Shown piece after piece: positions 54,892 to 63,155 of a DNA stretch of 64,000 nt (position 1 is the first letter of the stretch; each line of letters begins with the position of its first letter). A program made the position numbers and the translations under genes. The DNA comes from SXIZ01 sp040079795 (GTDB taxonomy: Bacteria; Pseudomonadota; Gammaproteobacteria; Methylococcales; Methylomonadaceae): the NCBI GenBank assembly GCA_040079795.1, contig JBEBJQ010000007.1, forward strand, positions 1 through 64,000, read 5' to 3'. The notes beneath the pieces were generated by a model that saw nothing but the letters and a program-made list of their open reading frames with translations, searched no databases and had not been told where the DNA came from.

Positions 54892-56859
54892 ATGACTAAC
54901 ACCCATCTTCGCCCGCCGGTTTTAATTTTCCTGCTCAGCTCCATTGCGTTAATTGTCTTGCCACATGCCTGGAATATTGACCCCATTGTTTTTGGATTTT
55001 TTAATGTCCTATTGATCTGGCGCTTTACCGGAATCTGGAAAAAAAACTGGTTGCCCAACCAATTTATGCTTTTTTTACTCACCTGTTGCGGCATTGCTTT
55101 AATTTATCAGCAAAACTTAGGGGTTTTTGGGCGCAATGCCGGTACGACCATTTTTATTACCGCTTTAGGGCTTAAATTACTCGAAATCAGAACCACCCGG
55201 GATTTGTACTTTATTGCATTCCTTGCCTTTATAGTGGCATCCACACTGTTCTTATATCAGGAATCCATGGCGATGGGACTGTACATTATCCTGGTTTGTT
55301 CAAGTTTGCTGGCAACTTTAGTGACCATCAACATGCATAGCATAGATGTCATTAAAGCCTTTAAAACCTCGCTAATTATATTACTGCAAGCCTTACCCTT
55401 GGCTATTACCTTTTTTGTTTTATTTCCGCGGATGGACGCGCCCCACTGGTCGTTTTTACAGGATAAATCCCAAGTTAAAACCGGCCTAAGTGAAACTCTG
55501 GAGCCCGGAGCCATCAGTGACTTGGCCTTATCAGATGAATTAGTATTCCGGGTTAAATTTACCGGGGCAATTCCGCCACAAGCGCAGCGCTACTGGCGCG
55601 GGCCGGTCTTTTCACTCACCGACGGCAAAAAATGGTTACCCCTCGCCAAGCGTGACCAGGCGCTGGATCAAGACAGTTTAAGCTACAGCGGCACCGCCTA
55701 TCACTACACGTTGTTAATGGAGCCGCAGGAAAAAAACTGGGTGTTTGCCTTGGATATGCCCGCCGTCTTCACGGCGCCACTCAAAATGACCGAGCAATAC
55801 CAAATAATCACCGACACCCATTCCGGCCTTCGCGCTGAATATGCTTTGCAATCTTATTCCGACTACAACACGGGACAACTGGGCGATACCGAGCACGAGG
55901 AAAACCTGCAACTGCCACCGATAATAGCCCCAGAAATCACCGCGTTAGTTAAGCAACTGCACGGCTTTGATGCCACACCCAATGTTTTTATCCAGCAGCT
56001 AATGAATCATTTTAGAACGCAACAATTCTATTATTCATTAACCCCGCCGTTGATGGAAGACAAACCCATCGAAACCTTTTTGTTTAAAACCCGCACCGGT
56101 TTTTGCAGCCACTATGCCACGGCATTCGTGTATTTGATGCGGGTTGCACACATCCCCGCACGCGTAGTCAGCGGCTACCAAGGCGGCGAATTAAACCCAC
56201 TGGGTAGTTTTCTGGAAATCAAGCAAGCAGATGCCCATGCCTGGACCGAAGTGTGGCTGGAAAACAAAGGCTGGACGCGGGTTGACCCGACCGTTGCTGT
56301 TGCACCGGAACGCGTGGAACAAGGGGTCAATGTTGAACAACAAGTTGCCAGCGGTTTGGTTAATTTTGATTTAGGCCACAGAGACAGCTTTGCAAGCAAC
56401 TTAGCAAAACAACTGCGCCAAGCCTGGCAAAATGCCGATTACAGTTGGCAACGCTGGGTAATCAATTACCATAACGCCAATCAAGCCAATTTTTTATCGG
56501 CTTTTGGCTTAAATAACATGAACCGGATGCTAATTTGGCTGCTGATCAGCATTGCAGGCCTAACCTTGGGGTTGTTCTGGTGGCTTACCCGCCAACCGAA
56601 AAAAGTGCTCGATCAGGCAGCACAGCAATACCAAAAGTTTATCGCCAAACTCGCTAGAATCCAGCTACAAAAACAAGCCAGTGAAACGGCGAACGCTTTT
56701 GCGGCCAGAGTCAAGCATAGCCGCCCTGAACTAAGCCAACCTGTCAACAGCATTACCGGGCTGTATCTTAATATCCGTTATGGCAAGAGCAGCAGTGACG
56801 TTGATCTCAAACAGCTCAAGCAACAAATCAAGGCATTTAAGGTTAAGCGTGTTAACTAA
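54892..56859 (+). CDS. TgpA-like transglutaminase/DUF3488 membrane protein
   Basis: 655 residues. Five to six TM helices at the N-terminus (DUF3488 region, to about 185) anchor a periplasmic domain with the transglutaminase fold: catalytic Cys in TRTGFCSHYATAF, His in ADAHAWTEVW and Asp in WTRVDPT. One more TM (MLIWLLISIAGLTLGLFWW) precedes a cytoplasmic C-terminal tail. Pseudomonas aeruginosa TgpA belongs here and is essential; the substrate is unknown. Third gene of the MoxR operon. Confidence 0.92.
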   Translation: MTNTHLRPPVLIFLLSSIALIVLPHAWNIDPIVFGFFNVLLIWRFTGIWKKNWLPNQFMLFLLTCCGIALIYQQNLGVFGRNAGTTIFITALGLKLLEIRTTRDLYFIAFLAFIVASTLFLYQESMAMGLYIILVCSSLLATLVTINMHSIDVIKAFKTSLIILLQALPLAITFFVLFPRMDAPHWSFLQDKSQVKTGLSETLEPGAISDLALSDELVFRVKFTGAIPPQAQRYWRGPVFSLTDGKKWLPLAKRDQALDQDSLSYSGTAYHYTLLMEPQEKNWVFALDMPAVFTAPLKMTEQYQIITDTHSGLRAEYALQSYSDYNTGQLGDTEHEENLQLPPIIAPEITALVKQLHGFDATPNVFIQQLMNHFRTQQFYYSLTPPLMEDKPIETFLFKTRTGFCSHYATAFVYLMRVAHIPARVVSGYQGGELNPLGSFLEIKQADAHAWTEVWLENKGWTRVDPTVAVAPERVEQGVNVEQQVASGLVNFDLGHRDSFASNLAKQLRQAWQNADYSWQRWVINYHNANQANFLSAFGLNNMNRMLIWLLISIAGLTLGLFWWLTRQPKKVLDQAAQQYQKFIAKLARIQLQKQASETANAFAARVKHSRPELSQPVNSITGLYLNIRYGKSSSDVDLKQLKQQIKAFKVKRVN

Positions 56860-56865
56860 ACATCC

Positions 56866-56893
56866 GTAGAGACGCAAAATCTTGCGTCTCTAC
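56866..56893. repeat. 28-bp palindrome, copy 1
   Basis: GTAGAGACGCAA and TTGCGTCTCTAC form a perfect palindrome. It sits 6 bases after the transglutaminase stop and may serve as its terminator. Copies are at 59916-59943 and 62666-62708. Confidence 0.85.
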
Positions 56894-56930
56894 AAGCTGT
56901 TTTCTGATGATAAAACTTCTTCAGCAACAA

Positions 56931-56961
56931 CGTCATTCCGGCAGGGATTGCCGAGATGACG
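56931..56961. repeat. Short copy of the CGTCAT...ATGACG element
   Basis: A 31-bp version containing CGTCATTCCGGCAGGGATTG and the closing GATGACG. The central about 65 bases of the full-length copies are absent. Confidence 0.7.
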
Positions 56962-57009
56962 ATATTTTGGCTAAACTAAAGGATCTTTAAAATCAAGAGC
57001 GCACAAACC

Positions 57010-59880
57010 TTAATAAACCTCACGGAAATAAATCACCCCCTTACTCCCCTTATACACCCCAAAGGTAGCGCGTGCTGTTGGATTAATGTCCCCCGCACCT
57101 TTCCAGTTAAACTTAAGGAAATCAGGAACTGTCGCAGTAATATCCAATGCCCCGGCATTACCAGCGCCCGGCGCTTTAAACTGCAAATTAAAATCACCGA
57201 TACTCGGCGGCTGCTTAAATTGCTGAATAAGTGTACCCGCTGTTGTACAACCCATACCGCTAGCACCAAGGCTACCAGTATCCAACACACATAATTCAGA
57301 AGGAATTAAACCATCCGCAAGAATTGGGTCAACCGGCGCAGATAAAGAAACACCACTCGTACAAACATCATCTGTATTAGTAATCCAAGCATTACCATTC
57401 CAATATTCAGCGCGCATTGACATAGGTAAATCTAATAACTCCGACCCATGCGCATTTTGTAATGCTACCCGACCATAACGCAAAGGTGTAGAAGCAGCAA
57501 CTGGGCTAGCGGTCATCGAGACACCATCCAAGTCAACAGGCGCAGCGTTTATCGTTACCGGCGCTTCACCAATCAACGCGGTGGGACGACTGACTTGATG
57601 TTTAGCAATTATCGCAGCACCGCCATTACTCCAAACGCCACTAGGTGCAGTCGCGCTAGCCGACAGCAACGAACCGCTGGGCAAACCGGGCGCGGTAAAA
57701 CCAAAATTAGCCCACGTTGTTAGTCCCAGTCTGGCAAAACTACCGGTATAGTTTTGAGTGGTTGCGTTAACCGCATTTTGTGCCAGCAACGTGAAAGCGG
57801 TACGAAAGCCATCCTGCCCAAAATAAGTAAAGGTTGGATTACATGCGGGGGTTGACGCGCCAGGCGTTATGGCGAAATGATCTGGTATAAAACGCCCAAA
57901 ATAAACTGTATTTACACTATTGCTGAACATGCAGCCGTATTTCCCTCCAACCAGAGTATTGGAAAAATCCGGCGTACAATCCGTCCCAGTATCCACATTG
58001 GTAAAACCATTATCATAAATGCCATAGGGTTTAAGCAAAAAATAGCCCACTTCCGAATACGTAAACGTCGTTCCTGTTGCCGTCCCAGTAGCTGCATTCG
58101 CCGCATTAAAACTTCCTGTTACGCTACCCGCCACACCTGACGCTACCGAAACCTTACTGCTATCAACCAACGGCGTAGCGTTATAGCCTATTTTACCCGT
58201 AGCGGCGGTGAGCGTAAAAGCGGCACCGGCTTTAACAGTTGGTGTTGCACTGGTACTACTCCCAGTTAAATCAGCACTCGCGCTTGAAGTTACTGTAAAA
58301 CTTGTTGGACGAATAGCAAAATTATCTGCGGAGCAACCCACTACACTGGGACTTTGATTGGCGTCGGTCACTCGGCAACGCACATTGGCATAAGCATTAT
58401 TAATAACTGTCATGGCGCTGGCGGTTTTGCGTCCCAAATCACTCGGCGTAAAGGTGAGCGTTTGGGTTATAGCGGGGCTTAAGGCAGTGCGGCTGGAGCA
58501 AAGTGGGCTGCCAGAACCATCTACTAATTCAACCGTCACCGGTTTTGTAGGGGTCGGAATTACGCCGAGGTTAGGGTCAGGGATAGCATTGATGACAAAA
58601 TTGATTTCAACTGTGTTATCAGCCTTAAGTGCTACTACATCAAAATTAAATGCGGTGCCTACCAATTTAGTGTACAAACGCCCGGAGGCAGAATCCCCCC
58701 CTACCTCCACACAGTTGAAGTTAGCGGGTGTAAGTGCTGTAGCATAAGCCACAGGCGTCCCAAGCGCAGCGTTCACTACCGACCATTCTATGTCGTCAAT
58801 TAAAAACCAACTGCGATATTCTGTAATATAGGTGCTACGAATTTCCAGGGTCAAGGACTCGCCGACGACTGAGGCAAGGCTCACTGCGCAAGTAATCCAG
58901 GGTTCCAAACCACGGTTATAGACCGCAGACATGCTCAATAAATGATTGCTGCTGGTACCATTGTCCCAACGGTTATATTGACCATAACCATATGATGAAC
59001 CGCTAATCGCATTTACCCCATAGTTAGGGCTAAACGGACAAGTAATATAATTACTCAACTGTGGACCAACAATATTAAGTCTCGAGGTGCCAACACTATT
59101 TAACAGACGCACCTGCATAAAATCAAACTGGGTAAGATTAGCATTAACGCCACTGTCCCACCCTTCAGGGCGAAGTCTGATAGTAATATTGCCCGGAGTA
59201 CTGGCAGGAACAGTTAAGGACTTGGTTAAAACGGTATTGCCGCCTGCATCCGTTGCGCTACGGAACCCCTGTAAATAAGAAGCCGCACCAGTATTGGGAT
59301 TACCGTTGGTTGCGGCTGTCATAGTTAGCTCAGTTACACTTGGCGTTTCAGCAGGGCGCATTTGTGCATCCATCGTATTGTTGGATCGCGTCGCATTCAA
59401 CCAACCCGGTGGAGTCTGCGGACTCGCCCCCCCAACAGTACCGAATTCAAAATTGCCATTAATCGGCGTCTGCGGATTAGTTGCTTTCACCCCGGACGAA
59501 GTCACATCAAAATACAGAAAATAGTAGATAAGTCCTGCGTCTTGCAGGATAAAACGAATTTCACCGCGGCTATTTCCGGTCGCATCGGTCGCCCCGGCAT
59601 AGACAGTATCGGTATATTGCTGGATGGCACTCAGGCTGTTATTAGCCCGCACAACCCGCGGGGAATTGACATCAAAGGTTCCGGCTACCCCCAAACTACC
59701 CAGTAAAGCGGCAAAGTCCACATCTACTTTAACGGTGCTGTTGACGGTAGAGCCTGCGGGAATAGCGATGGGCACGCGATAATGCCAGGTAGTATCGAAC
59801 CAGGCACCAAACACGCTGGCAGGTGCTAACGCCAGCAAAAAAAAGCACCACGCAGAAATAATCAGGGTCAATCGACGCAT
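57010..59880 (-). CDS. Large exported MshQ-like (DUF6701) protein
   Basis: 956 residues with a signal peptide ending near VFG. The N-terminal WFDTTWHYRVPIAIPAGSTV resembles the DUF2341 start. A long middle part is rich in Thr/Ser/Ala repeats such as ATPTVKAGAAFTLTAATGKI. The C-terminal third carries the MshQ/DUF6701 pattern (DHFAITPG, YFGQDGFRTAFTLLAQNA, NYTGSF, and a final GDINPTARATFGVYKGSKG). In Vibrio mshQ ends the MSHA pilus operon; here it lies inverted, upstream of the pilin genes. It is probably a pilus-tip or surface adhesin-like partner. It is bracketed by two copies of the 28-bp palindrome. Confidence 0.78.
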   Translation of the reverse strand: MRRLTLIISAWCFFLLALAPASVFGAWFDTTWHYRVPIAIPAGSTVNSTVKVDVDFAALLGSLGVAGTFDVNSPRVVRANNSLSAIQQYTDTVYAGATDATGNSRGEIRFILQDAGLIYYFLYFDVTSSGVKATNPQTPINGNFEFGTVGGASPQTPPGWLNATRSNNTMDAQMRPAETPSVTELTMTAATNGNPNTGAASYLQGFRSATDAGGNTVLTKSLTVPASTPGNITIRLRPEGWDSGVNANLTQFDFMQVRLLNSVGTSRLNIVGPQLSNYITCPFSPNYGVNAISGSSYGYGQYNRWDNGTSSNHLLSMSAVYNRGLEPWITCAVSLASVVGESLTLEIRSTYITEYRSWFLIDDIEWSVVNAALGTPVAYATALTPANFNCVEVGGDSASGRLYTKLVGTAFNFDVVALKADNTVEINFVINAIPDPNLGVIPTPTKPVTVELVDGSGSPLCSSRTALSPAITQTLTFTPSDLGRKTASAMTVINNAYANVRCRVTDANQSPSVVGCSADNFAIRPTSFTVTSSASADLTGSSTSATPTVKAGAAFTLTAATGKIGYNATPLVDSSKVSVASGVAGSVTGSFNAANAATGTATGTTFTYSEVGYFLLKPYGIYDNGFTNVDTGTDCTPDFSNTLVGGKYGCMFSNSVNTVYFGRFIPDHFAITPGASTPACNPTFTYFGQDGFRTAFTLLAQNAVNATTQNYTGSFARLGLTTWANFGFTAPGLPSGSLLSASATAPSGVWSNGGAAIIAKHQVSRPTALIGEAPVTINAAPVDLDGVSMTASPVAASTPLRYGRVALQNAHGSELLDLPMSMRAEYWNGNAWITNTDDVCTSGVSLSAPVDPILADGLIPSELCVLDTGSLGASGMGCTTAGTLIQQFKQPPSIGDFNLQFKAPGAGNAGALDITATVPDFLKFNWKGAGDINPTARATFGVYKGSKGVIYFREVY

Positions 59881-59915
59881 AGATAAAAGTCAGTGATTTG
59901 TAACAAACTACGTGT

Positions 59916-59943
59916 GTAGAGACGCAAAATCTTTCGTCTCTAC
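59916..59943. repeat. 28-bp palindrome, copy 2
   Basis: The same sequence as copy 1 with one change in the right arm (TTTCGTCTCTAC). It lies 35 bases before the MshQ-like start, in the promoter region of that gene. Nothing else was recognised in 59881-60044. Confidence 0.85.
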
Positions 59944-60044
59944 TGCAATCAATCACTATGAAGTATAGTCAGTAACAAAAAAATGTCAGCCTGCAAACTG
60001 TGCTGCCCGTCCATCGTTACGCATAGCTATTTTAATAAAACAAC

Positions 60045-60269
60045 CTAAACCTTAAGCGCCTGACAGGTGGGGCAAATATGCTGGCCTTCCGGGGTCAGCC
60101 GCCAACCGGCCTCATTAACCGCATCCACCAGCTCACCTTCATACCAGGCCCTGCTGTCCGAGATGCGACGACCGTTACGGTCGTGGCGTCCGTAGGCGCG
60201 ACGATACTCAATGATTCTGATACATTGGGGATTACAGATGTCGCAAAATATAAATTTTCGTATGCTCAT
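60045..60269 (-). CDS. Small zinc-ribbon-like protein
   Basis: 74 residues from ATG 60269 (MSIRKFIFCDICNPQC); the frame is open for 24 more codons upstream. CDIC (C9, C12) with C16 and CPTC (C66, C69) form a plausible Zn-binding pair. The middle (RRAYGRHDRNGRRISDSRAW) is basic. Not recognised as a named family; nucleic-acid binding is possible. Its stop is about 160 bases before the MshQ-like start on the same strand, so it could be transcribed ahead of it. Confidence 0.55.
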   Translation of the reverse strand: MSIRKFIFCDICNPQCIRIIEYRRAYGRHDRNGRRISDSRAWYEGELVDAVNEAGWRLTPEGQHICPTCQALKV

Positions 60270-60639
60270 AAGCCTGAAAAAATCACTAAGGTACGGGAAT
60301 GTTTTGTTGTGCGCATTATACACGGGATAAGGATTTACCAATCATAACTGGAGGTTACGCTGCGCTTATTCTTTCATTCTGGCTAATAAACGGGGTTTAT
60401 GGCAGCGTTTTCTGTGACCTTATTCAAAAAAATTCCCGCCTGCCCTCAAGTATTCTTTCTGTGTGCCGACAACCAGTGCAGAGAGAATAAAAGCGTATTA
60501 ACCCACACTTTGGCTGTTAAAAAAACGGCTAAAATTAAATGCAATAATCTTGACAATTAATATTTACCATGCTTGAACATCTACAATCCTCTGCTAGACT
60601 TGATTTTAGAAAATACAGTTATGCAGGCAACCACGAATA

Positions 60640-60702
60640 GTTGAGGGACTGATGGTGTCCTTAACCCCCATCGGCAGATGAGTTTACCTTATAGATAAAC
60701 TC
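60640..60702 (+). promoter_or_regulatory. Structured leader upstream of the pilin genes
   Basis: GGAC (60646-60649) can pair with GTCC (60657-60660), while GATGG (60651-60655) can pair with CCATC (60668-60672). The two helices exclude each other. A third hairpin GAGTTTA / TAAACTC (60680-60686 / 60696-60702) follows, about 120 bases before the first pilin ATG. A TTGACA is present at 60550-60555 with a poor -10. No known riboswitch was matched. The rest of 60270-60820 shows no gene. Confidence 0.35.
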
Positions 60703-60820
60703 AATAGTATTTATTAGTCCTGCAAGAGTATGCTGTTTTTCATCAGTTAATAATGCTTTTGGAGTTTAGCTTTATTTATTTTTTTCACTTTTCTTTAGCA
60801 CCAACATGGAGTCACTTTTT

Positions 60821-61252
60821 ATGAAATTTCAAAAACAACAGGGCTTTACCTTAATCGAACTGGTTATGGTGATTACCATTCTGGGTATTTTAGCGGCGGT
60901 AGCTTTACCTAAGTTTGCCAATATGCAAAAAGAGGCACGCCACGCATCCTTAGAAGGTGCGCTTGGTGCGGTAAAAGCTGCGGCTGGCATAGTCCATTCT
61001 AAAGCGTTGGTTGAGGGTGACGCTAATAACCCAAGCGGGTCGGTTGTTTTGGAAAGTGGTAATGCGGCAACTGTTTATAATTACCCATCCGCTGCTGCTC
61101 TAGGTGATTCAGTTGACTTAGAAAGTTTCACGGTTACCGAATCTGGTGGTGTTGCTACCATTAGTACCAATACTGGTACTGGCTGCAGCTTCACTTACAC
61201 TAATGCTACTGCTACCGCTGCGCCGACTTATGGTGCTTTGGGCGCTTGTTAA
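60821..61252 (+). CDS. mshA: MSHA-type major pilin (type IV prepilin)
   Basis: 143 residues from ATG 60821 (MKFQKQQGFTLIELVMV), preceded by GGAG 9 bases upstream; the longer frame adds five unlikely residues. It has the prepilin cleavage site G-FTLIE with Glu5, a hydrophobic helix, then ANMQKEARHASLEGALGAVK as in MshA. The C-terminal part is short and has two cysteines (TGTGCSFTYT and the last residue) for the pilin disulfide loop. It is the first pilin of the cluster. Whether this or the next gene is the main subunit is not certain. Confidence 0.85.
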   Translation: MKFQKQQGFTLIELVMVITILGILAAVALPKFANMQKEARHASLEGALGAVKAAAGIVHSKALVEGDANNPSGSVVLESGNAATVYNYPSAAALGDSVDLESFTVTESGGVATISTNTGTGCSFTYTNATATAAPTYGALGAC

Positions 61253-61358
61253 GTTCTATAGAAATGGGTATTTAGAAATTATCTTCAGGTGAATATCAGG
61301 AAAATCCGAAAATATCCTTGTCTAATCCTATGTAAAGCATTATCTATTTAAATAAAAA

Positions 61359-61400
61359 GTTTGCACCGCTCCAAGGCGGAAGTTTTAGACCGGTGCAAAC
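61359..61400 (+). other. Hairpin 1 between the two pilin genes
   Basis: A perfect 10-bp stem GTTTGCACCG / CGGTGCAAAC with a 22-nt loop. No T run follows, so it may stabilise the upstream pilin mRNA or attenuate read-through. Confidence 0.55.
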
Positions 61401-61412
61401 TGCACGCCCTAA

Positions 61413-61441
61413 GCCATTAAAGCCAAGGATAGGCTTATGGC
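61413..61441 (+). other. Hairpin 2 between the two pilin genes
   Basis: GCCAT-TA-AAGCC pairs with GGCTT-ATGGC over the 7-nt loop AAGGATA, with a 2-nt bulge. It ends 25 bases before the ribosome site of the second pilin. With hairpin 1 it fills the 225-base gap; I see no gene there. Confidence 0.5.
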
Positions 61442-61477
61442 ATTTAGTCAGTATTTTTGTTGTATCAAGGAACCCAC

Positions 61478-61921
61478 ATGAACAGTCCTAAACAGCCCGG
61501 TTTCACCCTTATCGAATTGATTATTGTGATCGTCGTATTAGGAATTTTAGCAGCGATTGCTATCCCCAAAATGGGCAATACCCAAACAGCAGCGCGCATT
61601 GCGACGTTAAACGGTGCATTAGGGGCGCTAAATTCCGGAATGAATATTGTGAATGCGCAAGCGTTGCTGAACAACCAAATGGGCTTAACCGGCACCGTGT
61701 CATTAATCGGCAGTCCAACCGTAAATACAATTTGGGGCTACCCTGCTGCTACCGCTGCTGCGTTAAATGCAACCCTGAAGCTGACCGGCTTTACCGTCGG
61801 GGCAGGAACTATTGATGTTACCGGCGCACCCAATCAAGCGACCTGCCGCATTACCTACACGCCAGCCACTTCAGCAACAGCTCCGGCCAGTGCCGTGATT
61901 ACGTCCATTGCAGGCTGTTAA
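61478..61921 (+). CDS. Second MSHA-type pilin
   Basis: 147 residues from ATG 61478 (MNSPKQPGFTLIELIIV), with AAGGA 7 bases upstream. Cleavage would occur at G-FTLIE with Glu5 present. The helix continues IVVLGILAAIAIPKMGNTQT, then GALGALNSGMNIVNAQALL. Cysteines lie in ATCRITYTP and at the C-terminal end. It is a paralogue of the gene before it, either a second major pilin or an MshB-like minor pilin. Confidence 0.82.
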   Translation: MNSPKQPGFTLIELIIVIVVLGILAAIAIPKMGNTQTAARIATLNGALGALNSGMNIVNAQALLNNQMGLTGTVSLIGSPTVNTIWGYPAATAAALNATLKLTGFTVGAGTIDVTGAPNQATCRITYTPATSATAPASAVITSIAGC

Positions 61922-61948
61922 CTGGGATTGAATGGCGTATAAATGCTA

Positions 61949-62080
61949 CAGGGATGTCTCGGGGCTTGCCATCCTTGGCACTGGATACCTGCTTCCTGGC
62001 GGGTATGACGGACTTTTTTGCTTCAGTTGCCAATAAAACCCTCTAATTCAGGTTTTAAATGAGTTATGCATTTTTACTTA
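61949..62080. repeat. 132-bp dispersed repeat, copy B (inverted)
   Basis: The reverse complement of 46639-46770 with about 15 differences. It lies between the second pilin and the mshC-like gene and includes a partial CGTCAT element. It fills most of the 61922-62160 gap. Confidence 0.85.
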
Positions 62081-62160
62081 TCTAACTTTAGGTAGTCAGA
62101 ATTAATATGCAAGAAATAACTGATATTTTACGTTTCTATTACTGAACCAGTAGATTTAAA

Positions 62161-62658
62161 GTGCCTGCATCCGATACTAAGCCCACTATCAAGCCAGTCA
62201 AACGCCAACAGGGTTTTACACTGGTTGAACTGGTTATGATTATCGTCGTTTTAGGCATACTGTCAGTTACGGCATCCCCAAAATTCTTCGGTGTATCTGA
62301 ATACCAAGTCCGGGCATTTTTTGATGATACCCTGAGCGCAATCCGTTACGCCCAAAAGCTGGCAGTAGCTAACCACTGTAAAGTCCAGGTCAGCATTAAT
62401 GCCAATGGCTATACCTTAAAACGACCCGCCACAGAAAGCCAATGTTTCAGTAGCTCACCGACCTTTTCAGTCGCAGTCACGCACCCCGGCACTCAACAAG
62501 CCGGTTACAGCAATAGCCAGGCAGATGTCACCTTAACGCCTAATACCAGCTTTTACTTCGATGCTCTAGGACAGGCATCCCAAAGTGTTACCTTAACCGT
62601 TGGCGGTACCCGCACCATAACCGTTATACCTGCAACCGGTTTTGTTTATGGCAGCTAA
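62161..62658 (+). CDS. mshC: MshC-like minor pseudopilin
   Basis: 165 residues with a GTG start at 62161. The leader is about 18 residues (MPASDTKPTIKPVKRQQG), cleavage G-FTLVE. The helix VMIIVVLGILSVTASPKFFG and the following QVRAFFDDTLSAIRYAQKLA match GspH/FimT-like minor pilins and MshC. The body has Cys in NHCKVQVS and ESQCFSS. The ribosome site is weak. It is the initiation-complex type of minor pilin. Confidence 0.78.
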   Translation: MPASDTKPTIKPVKRQQGFTLVELVMIIVVLGILSVTASPKFFGVSEYQVRAFFDDTLSAIRYAQKLAVANHCKVQVSINANGYTLKRPATESQCFSSSPTFSVAVTHPGTQQAGYSNSQADVTLTPNTSFYFDALGQASQSVTLTVGGTRTITVIPATGFVYGS

Positions 62659-63154
62659 GTTGCGGGTAGAGACGCAAAATCTTGCGTCTCCACATTTTGC
62701 GTCTCTACAATTTACATCTTTCCGGCAAGCAGGCATTACCTTAATTGAATTGATAGTAGCCTTGGTGATTATCGCTATTGCCCTGACCGGGGTATTATCA
62801 GTCATGAACCTGACCGCCAGCCATAGTGCCGATCCCTTAGTGCAGCAGCAAGCGATTAACGTGGCGCAAGCCTATCTGGAAGAAGTATTATTACAAGGCT
62901 ATAGTGACCCCGATGGCACAAATGCCGGCGAAACTAGGGCAACTTTTGATAATGTCGATGATTACCACAACTTAACCAATGTTGGCGCACAGGATCAAAA
63001 TGGCGCGGCAATTCCAACTTTATCTAACTATACGGTTAACGTTAGCGTTGCCGCACAAACCATCAGTGGGCTAAGCGCCAAACAAGTAAGCGTAACGGCT
63101 TCTGGCCCTGGTGTACCGGGGGTAACGTTGGTCGGCTATAAGTTCGATTACTGA
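62648..63154 (+). CDS. mshD: MshD-like minor pseudopilin with repeat-derived leader
   Basis: The first possible ATG is 62648, overlapping the mshC-like stop; TTG at 62660 is the only other usable start. The leader then runs about 27 residues, and 14 of them (VETQNLASPHFASL) are encoded by the 28-bp palindrome family plus an added arm (62666-62708). It is followed by RQAG-ITLIEL with Glu5, the helix VALVIIAIALTGVLSVMNL and a body resembling MshD/PulG-type pseudopilins. It is unusually long for a prepilin leader; the repeat probably replaced the original start. Confidence 0.75.
   Translation: MAAKLRVETQNLASPHFASLQFTSFRQAGITLIELIVALVIIAIALTGVLSVMNLTASHSADPLVQQQAINVAQAYLEEVLLQGYSDPDGTNAGETRATFDNVDDYHNLTNVGAQDQNGAAIPTLSNYTVNVSVAAQTISGLSAKQVSVTASGPGVPGVTLVGYKFDY
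62666..62708. repeat. 28-bp palindrome, copy 3, extended inside a coding region
   Basis: GTAGAGACGCAA...TTGCGTCTC, then CACATTTTGCGTCTCTAC, that is, a left arm and one and a half right arms. It lies inside the leader-peptide codons of the mshD-like gene. Confidence 0.8.
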
Positions 63155-63155
63155 C

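Noticed and set aside
60590..60710. c-di-GMP-I (GEMM) or fluoride riboswitch before the pilin genes
   Set aside because: GATGGTGTCCTTAACC recalls parts of the fluoride motif, but the required upstream stem and pseudoknot partner are missing, and the GEMM core GGCAAACC/ACGCAAAGCC is absent. Kept only as an unassigned structured leader.
61359..61441. GEMM-type riboswitch with tetraloop receptor between pilins
   Set aside because: CCTAAG and TATGG segments recall an 11-nt receptor, but they are better explained by a plain hairpin and the ligand core is not present.
30323..62014. CRISPR array from the repeated CGTCAT elements and 28-bp palindromes
   Set aside because: Copies are scattered over 32 kb, vary in length, and have no regular spacers or cas genes.
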